NCBI GenBank assembly: GCA_030041095.1
Contig: JASHON010000164.1
Span: 28,751-92,750, forward strand
DNA: 64,000 nt
Direction: 5' to 3'
From: Terriglobia bacterium
Lineage (GTDB): Bacteria; Acidobacteriota; Terriglobia; UBA7540
Positions within the stretch are counted from its first letter, which is position 1, and each line of letters begins with the position of its first letter. Shown here in pieces: positions 1 to 9,098 of the stretch. The notes below the pieces were generated by a model. It worked only from the letters and a program-made list of their open reading frames with translations. It was not told the origin of the DNA and did not search any database. The translations under genes and the position numbers were made by a program.

Positions 1-2
1 AT

Positions 3-83
3 CTGCGGCCGATGGGCGGCAAGGTGCCGGCCATTTACGGCCCTTCCGCAGACGAACCGCAGGGCATGGGCGCGTGGCGCTGA
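3..83 (+). CDS. possible 3' end of a gene cut by the window edge
   Basis: An open frame enters from the left edge and ends at a TGA at 81-83, giving about 26 residues that end in GMGAWR. It has no stop before that and uses GC-rich codons like the neighbours, so it may be the C-terminus of a real plus-strand gene. I do not recognise the family and the fragment is too short to test. Confidence 0.3.
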   Translation: MRPMGGKVPAIYGPSADEPQGMGAWR

Positions 84-546
84 AGACGTAGCGCCGCCGT
101 CCCGGCTGCATGTTGCATGGCCGGCTACATGCTAGCGTTATGCTTCCCATTCTCCCCTCGACCCTGCTGCGAAAGGGACGTAGCCACGCGAGCGATTTTT
201 CTCGCCGTGGGCCTGTTTCCTGGAAAATCCAATCGCGATGCTGATTCGGCACAGCGGGGAAAGCAGCTCACTAACAAGGCGTGACGTTTGCTCAGGAACC
301 GAAAGATGAGTCCTGGGGAACAGGTGCGGTCTTCAACGATCCCGATGAGAATCGATTCGTGCTTTCCAGCAAGGGGAGGCGGAAATATCGAGCCTGGGAA
401 ATGCCGCAGGATGAAGAGTGACCTTGCACATGGTTTTATCCACGGCGCCACCACAATCCCTTACGAATCTTGGTTTCGCACTTTGCTTCAAGCCGTGCAG
501 CATTGTTCAATCCACCACAATGCGGACAAATCTGGCCGTCGCATTT
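84..546. other. gap without a convincing gene
   Basis: Short overlapping frames exist on both strands here, but none has a ribosome binding site, a recognisable domain or a codon pattern better than its antisense frame. I see no tRNA, terminator hairpin with a T run, or repeat array. Confidence 0.4.
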
Positions 547-1197
547 TTACCTTGAGGGCGCGGACGCCTGGTAGATGGCTGCCTCCGAGATTCCGAAGGT
601 CAGACTGCAGTGGCCGATGACGGCGGGCTTGGCAAAACCGGCCTCATGGAGGAGTGCGATGATTCGTTCTTCGCTGTTATCTTTCAGACGTGCGGTGGGT
701 GCCCAGAGACGCGCCCAGAAGGCATCCTGACCGGATTTTACCCTCGCGAAATCCAGCAGCAAGAGGTTCCCGCCGGGACGTAGAACCCGCACGAGCGCGC
801 GCAAAGTATTCGATTTTTCGTGACGCTCAAGATGGTGGAACATGAAGGAAGAGAATACCGTGTCAACGGATTCATCGGGAAGGGGAATAGTGTCAGAGAA
901 GCCTCGAATCAGATCGAGAGTTGCATGGGCGCGTTTTGCTTTCCGCTGTGCTCTTCGAAGTATTTTGGGGTCGGGATCGAGACCGATCATCTCGATGTCC
1001 GGATGGCGACTTTTCAGTATCACCCCGAGCGTGCCCGTGCCACACCCGATATCCAGAATGCGAGATTTTGGTCCAATCCTTGCACGCAGGACAAGCTCTC
1101 GCCGGGCCGAGTCGAGGCCGAGGATCTTGGAAGCAGGATCGTAGAATGGCAAAGCCCATTCATATTGCGCTGCCGAAAGATAGGGTCTCACCGCCAT
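547..1197 (-). CDS. class I SAM-dependent methyltransferase
   Basis: Small methyltransferase of about 216 residues. The SAM-binding motif I (ILDIGCGTGTLG) lies near residues 47-58, followed by an acidic end of beta-2 (GLDPD) and a typical post-motif (LRPGGNLLLLDF), so the Rossmann fold appears complete. The substrate cannot be read; relatives of the UbiE/Methyltransf_11 type methylate quinones, lipids or small molecules. I prefer the ATG at 1197; an in-frame TTG at 1209 would add four residues. It lies opposite to the EPS genes and next to the repeat lipoprotein and shows no operon link with them. Confidence 0.85.
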   Translation of the reverse strand: MAVRPYLSAAQYEWALPFYDPASKILGLDSARRELVLRARIGPKSRILDIGCGTGTLGVILKSRHPDIEMIGLDPDPKILRRAQRKAKRAHATLDLIRGFSDTIPLPDESVDTVFSSFMFHHLERHEKSNTLRALVRVLRPGGNLLLLDFARVKSGQDAFWARLWAPTARLKDNSEERIIALLHEAGFAKPAVIGHCSLTFGISEAAIYQASAPSR

Positions 1198-1303
1198 AGT
1201 TTTTTTCAATCTACGGCGACTATTTTACTCCGACGGATTTTTTGGGGTTGAGCAAGGCGTCCGCTCCGTTGCCCGGTAATGTTTACTGCCGGCAGCGTCG
1301 ATG

Positions 1304-4300
1304 CTACGGCGTGGGGACGTCGGCTGACGCTTGGATCGAATAAGTGCTTTCGATGTTGCTGGAATTAACAGCGGTGACCACGTAATAGTACGTGTTGCCC
1401 GCCAGCGGCGTGGTATCCGTGTACGAAGTGCCGGCGACGAAGGATGAGTTCAGCTTCGAATAGGGACCGCCAGAAACGGTTCCACGATACACGTTGTAAC
1501 CCGAGATATTCGGGGACGTGCTGGCCGTCCAGGTGAGTGACACGGTGTGGGAATTCACGCCATCGCCGGAGAGCGCGATGTCATTGGGTGAGTTGCTGGC
1601 GGTGCTTGCGACCGCGACCGTCCCGGTGCCGCTGCCCGTGGCTGTCGGCGAAAACACCGCATTGAAGCTCGTGTTCTGATTGGCGCCCAAAGTGACTGGC
1701 AGGGTAATGCCGCTGATGCTGAATCCCGTTCCGCTGGCTGTAACCGAGTTGATTGTTACGCTCGCGGTCCCGGTGTTGGTCACTACAATCGATTGCGAAC
1801 TGCTGTTGTTGACGATGACGTTGCCGAAATTGACGGTTGAAGGAGACGCTGAGAGTTGGAGGGTGACGCCAGTGCCGGAAAGCGCCACGGACGCGGGCGA
1901 ATTGGAAGCGTTGCTCACAATGGAGATGCTGCCTGTAACGCTTCCAGTCGAGGTAGGAGAGAAAGTCGCACTGAAGTTAGCGTTCTGACCGCCGGCCAGG
2001 GTCGCCGGTAGCGTGAGTCCGCTCACACTGAAGCCAGTCCCACTGACGTTTGCCTGAGTGACGGTCACGCTGCCGGTGCCGGTATTCGTGAGCGTCACCG
2101 TTTGTGAATTTATCGTGCCCGTACTGACGTTACCGAAGCTGACGGACGCCGGCGAGGCAGAAAGCTGAAGCGTTACGCCGGTGCCGGACAATGCAATGGA
2201 GGCCGGCGAATTCGATGCGTCGCTCACTACAGAAATGCTGCCCGTTGCGCTCCCGGCCAACGTAGGAGAAAACGAGGCGCTGAGGTTAGCGCTCTGACCG
2301 CTGGCCAGCGTCACCGGCAGCGTGAGCCCGCTCACGCTGAAGCCTGAACCTGTCACGTTGGCCTGCGAGATCGTTACGCTGCCTGTCCCGCTGTTGGTGA
2401 GGGTGACGGTCTCGGTGCTCTTCACGCCGACGGTGACGTCTCCGAAGCCGACCGAGCCCGGAGAAGCAGAAAGCTCGAGCGTCGTGCCGGCGCCCGAAAG
2501 CGAAACTAAAGTCGGTGAGTTGGAAGCCGTGCTTACGACGGATATGTTCCCCGTCGCGCTTCCTGCCGACGTAGGAGAGAACGTGGCGCTGAGGCTCGTG
2601 CTCTGACCCGCGGCGAGAGTCACCGGCAGCGTCAGACCGCTCGCGCTGAAGCCCGTGCCAGTGAGGGTCGCCTGCGAAATCGTTACGCTGTCAGTTCCGT
2701 TATTCGTCAGCGCCACCGTTTCCGTGCTCTTGCTTCCAGCCGTGACGCTGCCGAAATTCAAACTGCTGGGTGACGCGGAGAGTTCGAGTGTGCCACCTGT
2801 CCCTGATACCGACACAACCGTCGGTGAGTTGGATGCATTGCTCACCATCGAAACGCTCCCGGTGATGCTGCCGGTGGATGCCGGGGCAAAAACGACGCTG
2901 AAGCCCGCGCTCCGGCCGCCGGCGAGCGTGAGTGGCAGCGTCAGCCCGCTGACGCTCAACCCTGCGCCCGTCACGTTGGCTTGAGTCACGGTCACGCTCG
3001 CTGTTCCATTGTTGGTGAGCGTGACGGCCTGGCTGCTGCTTCCACCGACGCTGACGTCGCCGAAGCTGATGTTGCTGGGAGCCGCCGAGAGCTGGAAAGT
3101 GACTCCTGTCCCGGAGAGTGTAACAGAGGATGGTGAATTCGATGCGTTGCTGCCGATCGAGAGAGTTCCGGTCTCGGACCCGGTGGTTGAAGGCGAGAAC
3201 GCGGCGGCCAAGGCGGCGCTTTGACCGCTCGCGAGGGTCAGTGGCAAGGCAAGGCCACTTGCGCTGAAGCCTGCTCCGGTAACGCTTGCTTGCGTCACCG
3301 TGACGGCGCCAGTTCCAGTGTTAGCTAAGGTTACCGATTGCGTACTCGTCGAATTAGTCTCGACGTTTCCAAAAGTGATCGTGGCCGGAGAGACGGAAAG
3401 CTGAAGCGTAATCGCCGTGCCGGAAAACGAGACCGTAGTGGGCGAGTTCAGAGCGTTGCTCACCAGCGACACGTTGCCTGTTGCGCTACCGGTGGTCGTG
3501 GGCGTGAAGATCGCCTCGAAGGAAGAGGACTGCCCGGACGCAAGCGTGAGAGGCAATTGAAGTCCGCTGATGCTGAATCCGGTTCCTGCCGCATTGGCCT
3601 GGGTGACAGTCACGCTTGACGTTCCAGTATTGGTCACGGTCACGGTTTCCGCGCTGCTCGTTCCCACGACGACGCTGCCGAAGTTGATGCTCGCAGGCGT
3701 TGCCGATAGTTGAGGAACCACACCGACCCCCGTGAGAGCTGCGGCGGTGGGAGAGTTGGACGCGTCGCTGGTCACGGAGACACTGCCTGTGGCGCTTCCT
3801 CCCGCTGTCGGAGAGAACGTGGCACTAAAGTTGACCGTTTGGCCCGCCCCAAGCGAGAGGGGTAGTGAAAGGCCGCTCGCGCCGAAACCGGCGCCAGCAA
3901 TGTTCACTGCGGAAATCGTCATGCTTGTGGTTCCGGAATTGGTGAGCGCTACGGTCTGCGTGCCCGTTCCTCCAACCGCAACGTTTCCAAAATTGAGGCT
4001 CGAGGGCGAAATGGAGAGATCGCGGGTGACTCCCACACCTTCGAGCGGCAGCACCTGCGGCGTCGGCGAGGCGTTGCTCACGACGGACAAATTGCCGGAA
4101 TAGCTTCCCGCAGCCTGCGGGGCGAACATCGTGTTGAAGGAATAGCTCTTCCCGGCCGTGAGATCGAGCGGAAGAGATAGCCCGCTGGCGCTGAAGCTTT
4201 TCCCGGTGACCGTGATTCCCGAAACACTTAAAGAGGCGGAGCCGGCGTTCGTTAGCGTGACCGTAGCCGATTCCTGGCCACCTGCCAGGACTTGCCCAAA

Positions 4301-4471
4301 GTCGACGGTGGGCGGAGCCATGCCCAAGTTCTGAGACTGAGTGGCTGCTGAGGTCGAAGGGGTAAAAGTGCTCTCTCCGCAAGAGGTGAGAAATGCCACG
4401 AGCGACAATATAGAGATGACCGAGCAGGTGAAAATGGCGTTCTTTGCCCGGTTCGGATCAAGGCCCTTCAT
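1304..4471 (-). CDS. choice-of-anchor D repeat lipoprotein with C-terminal FN3 domain
   Basis: Large secreted protein of 1055 residues. The N-terminus has a hydrophobic segment ending in a lipobox-like LTSC (Cys at about residue 31), so it is probably lipid-anchored. It then carries nine tandem repeats of about 103 residues, each starting with a variant of FGxVxVG and containing SGLxLPxTL and a SNASNSP-type segment. This pattern is typical of ASH/choice-of-anchor D Ig-like beta-sandwiches. The last 80 residues form a fibronectin type III domain (SLTWTAS, YNVYRG, SYTDTT, YYYVVTAVNSS). The role is probably surface display or adhesion; no enzyme domain is visible. Its FN3 end closely resembles that of the protein at 60025-62586. 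Confidence 0.88.
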   Translation of the reverse strand: MKGLDPNRAKNAIFTCSVISILSLVAFLTSCGESTFTPSTSAATQSQNLGMAPPTVDFGQVLAGGQESATVTLTNAGSASLSVSGITVTGKSFSASGLSLPLDLTAGKSYSFNTMFAPQAAGSYSGNLSVVSNASPTPQVLPLEGVGVTRDLSISPSSLNFGNVAVGGTGTQTVALTNSGTTSMTISAVNIAGAGFGASGLSLPLSLGAGQTVNFSATFSPTAGGSATGSVSVTSDASNSPTAAALTGVGVVPQLSATPASINFGSVVVGTSSAETVTVTNTGTSSVTVTQANAAGTGFSISGLQLPLTLASGQSSSFEAIFTPTTTGSATGNVSLVSNALNSPTTVSFSGTAITLQLSVSPATITFGNVETNSTSTQSVTLANTGTGAVTVTQASVTGAGFSASGLALPLTLASGQSAALAAAFSPSTTGSETGTLSIGSNASNSPSSVTLSGTGVTFQLSAAPSNISFGDVSVGGSSSQAVTLTNNGTASVTVTQANVTGAGLSVSGLTLPLTLAGGRSAGFSVVFAPASTGSITGSVSMVSNASNSPTVVSVSGTGGTLELSASPSSLNFGSVTAGSKSTETVALTNNGTDSVTISQATLTGTGFSASGLTLPVTLAAGQSTSLSATFSPTSAGSATGNISVVSTASNSPTLVSLSGAGTTLELSASPGSVGFGDVTVGVKSTETVTLTNSGTGSVTISQANVTGSGFSVSGLTLPVTLASGQSANLSASFSPTLAGSATGSISVVSDASNSPASIALSGTGVTLQLSASPASVSFGNVSTGTINSQTVTLTNTGTGSVTVTQANVSGTGFSVSGLTLPATLAGGQNANFSATFSPTSTGSVTGSISIVSNASNSPASVALSGTGVTLQLSASPSTVNFGNVIVNNSSSQSIVVTNTGTASVTINSVTASGTGFSISGITLPVTLGANQNTSFNAVFSPTATGSGTGTVAVASTASNSPNDIALSGDGVNSHTVSLTWTASTSPNISGYNVYRGTVSGGPYSKLNSSFVAGTSYTDTTPLAGNTYYYVVTAVNSSNIESTYSIQASADVPTP

Positions 4472-4915
4472 CGTTTACGCTCGCTACTTCTGCCGAAACC
4501 TGAACGTGCGGTGGCCCTGGTTTTCTTTTATCTATTGAGAAATATCGACTGGATAAGATCTGTTAATGAGCAAAAATTCACGAAGCTTGGCTTGAGATCG
4601 GGAATGCTGGGCTCAAACCGGGGATTGGTCTTTATGCGAGGCGCAAGGATTAAGAGCGGCGAACTAGCAGGCTTGGTGCTCCACCACGCCCCTCCAGGCG
4701 CAGTGTGCCCAGGCTTGGCAAAACATCCGTATTCACCGGACGTGAAAACCGAGCCCTGGGCGCACACACGCACCCACGGGACCTACCGCACGCCACATGC
4801 CATGGGCTTTAAGTGTGTTTCTTGTTGTAGTAGCTATGGTTATGCGCTAGGCGGAAGTGTCGGGACTCCGGAGAAATTACACCGAGAAAGTAAATCTTAC
4901 CGACCTGGATGCCGT
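4472..4915. other. intergenic region upstream of the repeat lipoprotein
   Basis: This 444-bp gap lies between two minus-strand genes and must hold the promoter of the lipoprotein gene. The part at 4520-4580 is AT-rich compared with the surroundings, which fits a promoter, but I could not pick a convincing -35/-10 pair. No gene or structured RNA is evident. Confidence 0.4.
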
Positions 4916-6046
4916 TCACGCACTAGCGGTAGCGGGAACCGGAATGGCTTGCTCGTCATCAGACTCGTTATCGAGTACGGCCACAGAAAAGGCCGAGTCC
5001 TCCGAGCCGCGTTTAATCCGCTTTGTGTCCCCATCGCCATTGAAGTGTTTGCTCAACCATTTCACTGCACGGCTCTCGGCTGCGGCAATATCGCTGTTTG
5101 CCATTTTAGCGGCCATCCGCCCCCGGACGGCTCTGGCGGTTTCGGAAACCGACGCTGCAGTCTTCTCGGCAAGCGTCAGCCACATGTATGAGGCGACGGA
5201 ATCTTTCGGTAGACCCTGTCCACGGTGATACATCTCCGCCAGCCGGAACTGCGCGGATGGGCAGCCGGCCTGGGCTTCTTTGAAGAACGATGACAGAGGC
5301 GACTGATCATTGTTGGGAGACTTCGCCGGCTGCGGGGTCGTCTCCGGCTCGGAAGGCTGTGGCCGGCGGCTGAGAACATATAAGGTTAATTCGGCCCGGT
5401 TCGAAACCCCCAGCCGGTCAAAGATCCGGAAAAGGTAATTCTTCACCGTGTGCTCGCTCAGCTTCAGCTTCTCGGCGATTTCCCGATTGGAATATCCCTC
5501 GATCACCCAGCGGGCGACCGCTTGTTCTTGATTCGTGAGCATGGCCTTTCCGTGCGTGTTCAGCAAGCGAACGGGCGGAGACTGAACCAGCGTTTCGACG
5601 ATGGCGGAAACATCGGCCTGACCCGCGTAAATCTTGCCTTGATGAACGTGGGAGATGCATTCCCACAGGCCCTCGATCGCCTCGCCCTGATGGAAGATCC
5701 CTCTCGCGCCTGATTGGAACGCTTCGGCGATCACTTCGCAGGCGGGTGAATCGACCACAATCACAATCTTGGTCTCTGGAGAACAGGCTAACAGGCGCTT
5801 TGCCAAGTGAAGGCCTTTGAGCGGCTCGCCCTCCAGATTCTGGTTAATGACCACAACGTCGGGCGAGTTCGCCGACGCGCTAGAAAGCGCCTCTTCGCAA
5901 CTGATTGCGGAATCAACGACTTCGCAGCCCGAAAACCGGCCCAGAACGTCCTTCAGCAGAAAAGCCACCATGCGGTTTTCTGCAACCGCCGTAACCCGAA
6001 TTCGTTTTGAGTTCGTGAGTTGAGATACACTTCTCCCCCTCGGCAT
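4916..6046 (-). CDS. LuxR-family regulator with degenerate receiver and Sel1-like C-terminus
   Basis: Three parts are visible. Residues 15-135 have the receiver fold, residues 170-227 are a LuxR/FixJ helix-turn-helix (LTNQEQAVARWVIEGYSN, REIAEKLKLSEHTVKNYL), and residues 250-335 resemble a Sel1-like repeat (AQFRLAEMYHRGQGLPKD). The receiver lacks its phosphorylation machinery: the phosphoacceptor position in PDVVVINQN is Asn (about N68), the acidic pair is Ala-Glu (22-23), and the conserved Lys in GIFHQG is Gln. It is therefore probably a phosphorylation-independent DNA-binding regulator. I chose ATG 6046 because a GGGG-rich Shine-Dalgarno sits 5 nt upstream; a GTG at 6052 is possible. It is divergent from the PilZ/EPS genes and could control them. 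Confidence 0.85.
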   Translation of the reverse strand: MPRGRSVSQLTNSKRIRVTAVAENRMVAFLLKDVLGRFSGCEVVDSAISCEEALSSASANSPDVVVINQNLEGEPLKGLHLAKRLLACSPETKIVIVVDSPACEVIAEAFQSGARGIFHQGEAIEGLWECISHVHQGKIYAGQADVSAIVETLVQSPPVRLLNTHGKAMLTNQEQAVARWVIEGYSNREIAEKLKLSEHTVKNYLFRIFDRLGVSNRAELTLYVLSRRPQPSEPETTPQPAKSPNNDQSPLSSFFKEAQAGCPSAQFRLAEMYHRGQGLPKDSVASYMWLTLAEKTAASVSETARAVRGRMAAKMANSDIAAAESRAVKWLSKHFNGDGDTKRIKRGSEDSAFSVAVLDNESDDEQAIPVPATASA

Positions 6047-6427
6047 AGACACCCCTCTCCCGCGTCTTCACGCGGATGCTATTCGCGGTTTTCCTGGGGG
6101 TTTCCCCTCCTCCAGGTCTTGCTCCTATGAGACATCCTTCTTGAGAAGGTCTGTCTCAGCCAATCAATAACACACCCTTTTCAGGTAGGACTAACAACCA
6201 TAGTGTATACGGCAGACGGGGAACCCTGTCAAGTACGCGGGTCATAATTAACCGCTCAGTCAAGAGAAGTTCTTCTCTTCCTGCGATGAGAAGAGACGCG
6301 CCGTCGCTCGCAAAAACTCTCTATTGTCCCGGAGTCCTAGTTGTGATGCTGAGTACGGCCATTCGCTTCCTTGTGCCAAAGGGCCTTGGGAATGTAGCCT
6401 GGAAGTGATTTCGGGGGGAAATCTAAC
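6047..6427. promoter_or_regulatory. divergent regulatory region between the LuxR-type regulator and PilZ genes
   Basis: This 380-bp region separates two divergent genes, so it must carry promoters for both. It contains a perfect inverted repeat, AAGAGAA-GTTC-TTCTCTT (6262-6279), followed by another GAGAAGAGA at about 6288-6296. This is a plausible operator or hairpin. No -35/-10 pair is clear, and no riboswitch consensus is recognised. Confidence 0.4.
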
Positions 6428-6934
6428 GTGGCTTCGCTTTCACGGCCAATCCCCCCCACGAGTCATTTAATAATGCGCCGACTTCGAAGAGAAAATCTCG
6501 CGCCGACCGACCGTAGAAAGGCTACTCGCTACGAGCAGGGTTTGCCTGCCAGCTTTCGATGGGTTGACGGAGCGGGCACAAGGATCGCCTACGGCACTTG
6601 CCGGGACCTGAGTTGCGAGGGAGCTTTCGTCGTGACCAACGTCGTTCCTGGGTTGGGCACGACCGTCACGGTTGACATTCGCGTACCGTTGCCCGCGCCG
6701 AGTTCCCGGAACGTCAGGTTTAGCGGAAAGGGCATCGTTGCCAGAGTTGATCGAGGGCAAGGCGAAGGCGGTTTTGCCATTTCGGGGCATTTCAATCTCA
6801 AGAGAGCGGTGGCATCTAGCCGTGGACAGGATGGACCGGGGCAGGCGCGAGTGGCAGGACTTGTCGAGGACCGGCCGCTGACGTCTGCGGTGTTCGCCGC
6901 GGTGGCCGAGCAGCCCAAGTCCAAAGCAAACTGA
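6428..6934 (+). CDS. PilZ domain protein
   Basis: Single-domain protein of 168 residues. Both c-di-GMP-binding signatures of PilZ are present: an Arg-rich box RRKATR around residues 29-34, and DLSCEG (a D/NxSxxG motif) at residues 60-65, followed by a beta-barrel-like stretch. It is therefore likely a c-di-GMP receptor. The start is a GTG with a strong GGGGGG Shine-Dalgarno about 8 nt upstream. It stands at the head of the EPS locus, just before the antiterminator, so control of EPS production by c-di-GMP is a reasonable inference. An ATG at residue 16 is an alternative start. Confidence 0.85.
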   Translation: MASLSRPIPPTSHLIMRRLRRENLAPTDRRKATRYEQGLPASFRWVDGAGTRIAYGTCRDLSCEGAFVVTNVVPGLGTTVTVDIRVPLPAPSSRNVRFSGKGIVARVDRGQGEGGFAISGHFNLKRAVASSRGQDGPGQARVAGLVEDRPLTSAVFAAVAEQPKSKAN

Positions 6935-7332
6935 CCGTTCGCACGCTGAGGGGGAGCATGAGTTTAGAGCGGCCACACCGAGTCTACCAGAATGTTGAGT
7001 TGACGGCTGATGGGCGAGGTTCCCAGCAGCGACTTCCCTTAAACTCGAAGAGATTTTCGCGCACAGCGTGCGCACCCTGGGGCACGACCCCAGCGGATGG
7101 TGGAACTGACGAGCTCGAAGCTCTTGGCCTTGGCGCCGAGCGGATTTGGGTGGAACCAGCCCGGCGCTGAGAAGTGGTGACATTCACTGCCGATGCATGA
7201 TCGTTCGATCGTGGTTTCGGCAGCGTCGTAACAATCGCGAGGCGGACGGCGTTTGGGCCTGCCGTTAGCGATTTGCTTTCAGGAGGGGCTTACCTGCGGG
7301 AGAACCCGATGTAAGTCAGGTGGCGGAGCTTT
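6935..7332. other. leader region of the antiterminator gene, with one doubtful small ORF
   Basis: A 70-codon ORF (6958-7170) begins with ATG behind GAGGGGGAG, but its product has no recognisable domain and its composition is no better than the antisense frame, so I do not call it. The rest probably includes the promoter and 5' leader of the gene at 7333. The region contains an AGGAGGGG at about 7281 that is too far upstream to serve as its ribosome binding site. Confidence 0.35.
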
Positions 7333-7956
7333 ATGCAAAATCCTTTATTAATTGAAAACAGCTTCACTCCAGAATCTGATACTCCGTGGCACGCCATCTA
7401 CACGTGGCACCAGCACGAGAAGATGGTGGCGGACCTGCTTTCGAGAAAGGGTTTTGAGATTTTCCTGCCTTTGTATCAATCCACTCGGCGCTGGAAGGAT
7501 CGCCTCAAGACCCTCTCGTTGCCTTTATTTCCCTCTTACGTTTTCATTCGTGGAGGAATGGACCAGCATTTACAGATCGTCACGACGCCCGGCGTATCGT
7601 CACTGCTGACGGTGTCGGGGCGCGTGGCTGAAATTTCCCGCGACGAAATTGATGCGGTGAAGCGGACCGTCGAGAGTTCTTTGCGAGCGGAGCCGCATCC
7701 GTTCTTGAAGTGTGGCGACTGGGTACGGGTGAAGGCTGGGCCGCTGGAGGGAATCGAAGGCATTCTAGTACGAATGAAGGGTATGTTCCGCTTGGTCATT
7801 TCGGTCGAGCTGCTGCAAAAGTCCGTAGCCGTGGAAGTGGATTCCGCAATGGTCGAGCGTGCACGTTGCCCCTATCCGACGCCGATTGGGAACATACCGG
7901 GGAATATTGCACTAAGAGTTTCCACCACCGCGAATCTTGCCGCCGCGGCTCGTTAG
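7333..7956 (+). CDS. UpxY/RfaH-like transcription antiterminator (NusG paralog)
   Basis: Protein of 207 residues with an NGN domain at about 18-115 (WHAIYTWHQHEKMVADLL, then LPLFPSYVF) and a KOW segment at about 127-150 (GDWVRVKAGPLEGIEGIL). It is a specialised NusG paralog of the kind that heads capsule/EPS operons (UpxY, LoaP, RfaH). Such proteins travel with RNA polymerase and suppress pausing or termination in long operons. Here it is the second gene of a very long same-strand EPS locus that contains at least one intrinsic terminator (37100-37132), which fits that role. The ATG start lies about 375 bp after the PilZ gene. Confidence 0.88.
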   Translation: MQNPLLIENSFTPESDTPWHAIYTWHQHEKMVADLLSRKGFEIFLPLYQSTRRWKDRLKTLSLPLFPSYVFIRGGMDQHLQIVTTPGVSSLLTVSGRVAEISRDEIDAVKRTVESSLRAEPHPFLKCGDWVRVKAGPLEGIEGILVRMKGMFRLVISVELLQKSVAVEVDSAMVERARCPYPTPIGNIPGNIALRVSTTANLAAAAR

Positions 7957-8263
7957 CGCAGGGTGGCCATGATATCTCGCCATAATCTAAAGCTCCGTCG
8001 GGTAACCAACGGGCATGCTCACGTTACCCCCCCTCACGAGGGCATGCCCTCCCGGCGGTCGTTATGAAGACCGCGTCCGTGACGAGGGTGTCCATAACTT
8101 GAGGGCTAGAGTTTTGGGTTCTCCCGCGGGTTGCCGCGCATCGGCAGCCTCTTCTCTAACTCGAAGGGGGCATTCGGACTGCAGAAGTACAGGTCTGGAT
8201 GCTGAATTCCTGGCCCTTGCAGCGGAAAGCTGCAGGGATTCCAACGAAAGGAGGAACACCGCA
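7957..8263. other. intergenic leader before the PEP-CTERM gene
   Basis: No gene is convincing here. The open frame extends upstream of 8264, but its residues are unlike a signal peptide and have no ribosome binding site. A stem with TGCAGC and GCTGCA arms at about 8217-8235 lies just before the Shine-Dalgarno and could affect translation. No sigma-54 -24/-12 pattern was found. Confidence 0.4.
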
Positions 8264-8917
8264 TTGAAACCAACGAAAATCCTGACCGGCTTGGCAGTGG
8301 CTTTCCTGCTTGCTTGTTTCGTAGGCATGCCTGCCATGGCCGATACCATTTCGTTCGACGGATTCGGCGGCAGTTTCTCATTCACTAACACCTCCCCTGG
8401 CTCGTTAAGTGTAACGAATGCCGGGGTCAGTTACATTTTCGATCAGGTCACCGGGGCGGTGGATTCGACGGTCAGCGGCACTTTGAACCTGACCAGTGGG
8501 TCTGCAAGCTCGACCTGTGCTACTTCCAATTGCACGGTCAGCTTCGACGCGGGCGGGTCGCTAACGATCGTCGGCAGCGATTCCACACTCGGCATCAGCT
8601 CTGGGACTACGCTACTTTCGGCTACTTTCGCTGATGGCTCTGCTACGTTCTCCAGCAGCGGAAGTGGCACGTTTAGTGGCGACTTAGCTGACATACAGCT
8701 CAACTCGATCATCGCTAACTCCTACGGACTGACTGGACTGAGCGGCTCTGATGCTGAAACGGAGTTCTCAGTTTCATTCGGCAGTAGCGGGTTCAGCGGC
8801 GCCGTCGGGACCTCAGGCGTCACCATTGCAGAGGCCCCCGAGCCCAGCAGTCTTAGTCTGCTGGCATTAGTGCTGCTAGGCGGACTGCTGTTTATGAGGA
8901 AAAAGGTTTTTGCCTGA
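8264..8917 (+). CDS. PEP-CTERM sorting domain protein
   Basis: Secreted protein of 217 residues. A signal peptide (MKPTKILTGLAVAFLLACF, cleavage after AMA) precedes a Ser/Thr/Gly-rich beta-type body. The C-terminus is a textbook PEP-CTERM tail: EAPEPSSLS, a hydrophobic segment of about 15 residues, then RKK near the end. Such proteins are cut and anchored or released by an exosortase (Xrt) and typically occur with EPS genes. The TTG start at 8264 is chosen because AAAGGAGG lies 9 nt upstream and the signal peptide begins there. No exosortase is in this window, so it should lie elsewhere. The specific function is unknown. Confidence 0.85.
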   Translation: MKPTKILTGLAVAFLLACFVGMPAMADTISFDGFGGSFSFTNTSPGSLSVTNAGVSYIFDQVTGAVDSTVSGTLNLTSGSASSTCATSNCTVSFDAGGSLTIVGSDSTLGISSGTTLLSATFADGSATFSSSGSGTFSGDLADIQLNSIIANSYGLTGLSGSDAETEFSVSFGSSGFSGAVGTSGVTIAEAPEPSSLSLLALVLLGGLLFMRKKVFA

Positions 8918-9098
8918 TTCTCACGCCGCGGTTTGCGATCGCAGCGATCTTCACCTGTCCAGCTCCAGGGAGAACCCGAATCTTCTCTTCGTCGTTGTAA
9001 GAGGCTCACCAAGCGCCTGCCGGCGCGCAGAACAATCAAAACTTTGATCCCAGCGCTTCACTCCGGCGAGACGCGGCAAATGAACTCTTGATCATTCG

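Noticed and set aside
1680..4103. Long open frames on the plus strand opposite the repeat lipoprotein
   Set aside because: They are regular antisense shadows of the nine repeats, rich in Pro/Val/Thr, with no start signals; the minus-strand gene has a lipobox, repeats and an FN3 domain.
6958..7170. 70-codon ORF with a good Shine-Dalgarno
   Set aside because: No recognisable domain and the antisense frame is equally open; mentioned in the gap entry only.
8015..8263. N-terminal extension of the PEP-CTERM protein
   Set aside because: The extension has no signal peptide or ribosome binding site, while the TTG at 8264 has AAAGGAGG and starts a signal peptide.
7957..8263. c-di-GMP riboswitch or sigma-54 promoter in the PEP-CTERM leader
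   Set aside because: I looked for the GGGCAAACC-type riboswitch core and for GG-N10-GC promoter spacing and found neither.
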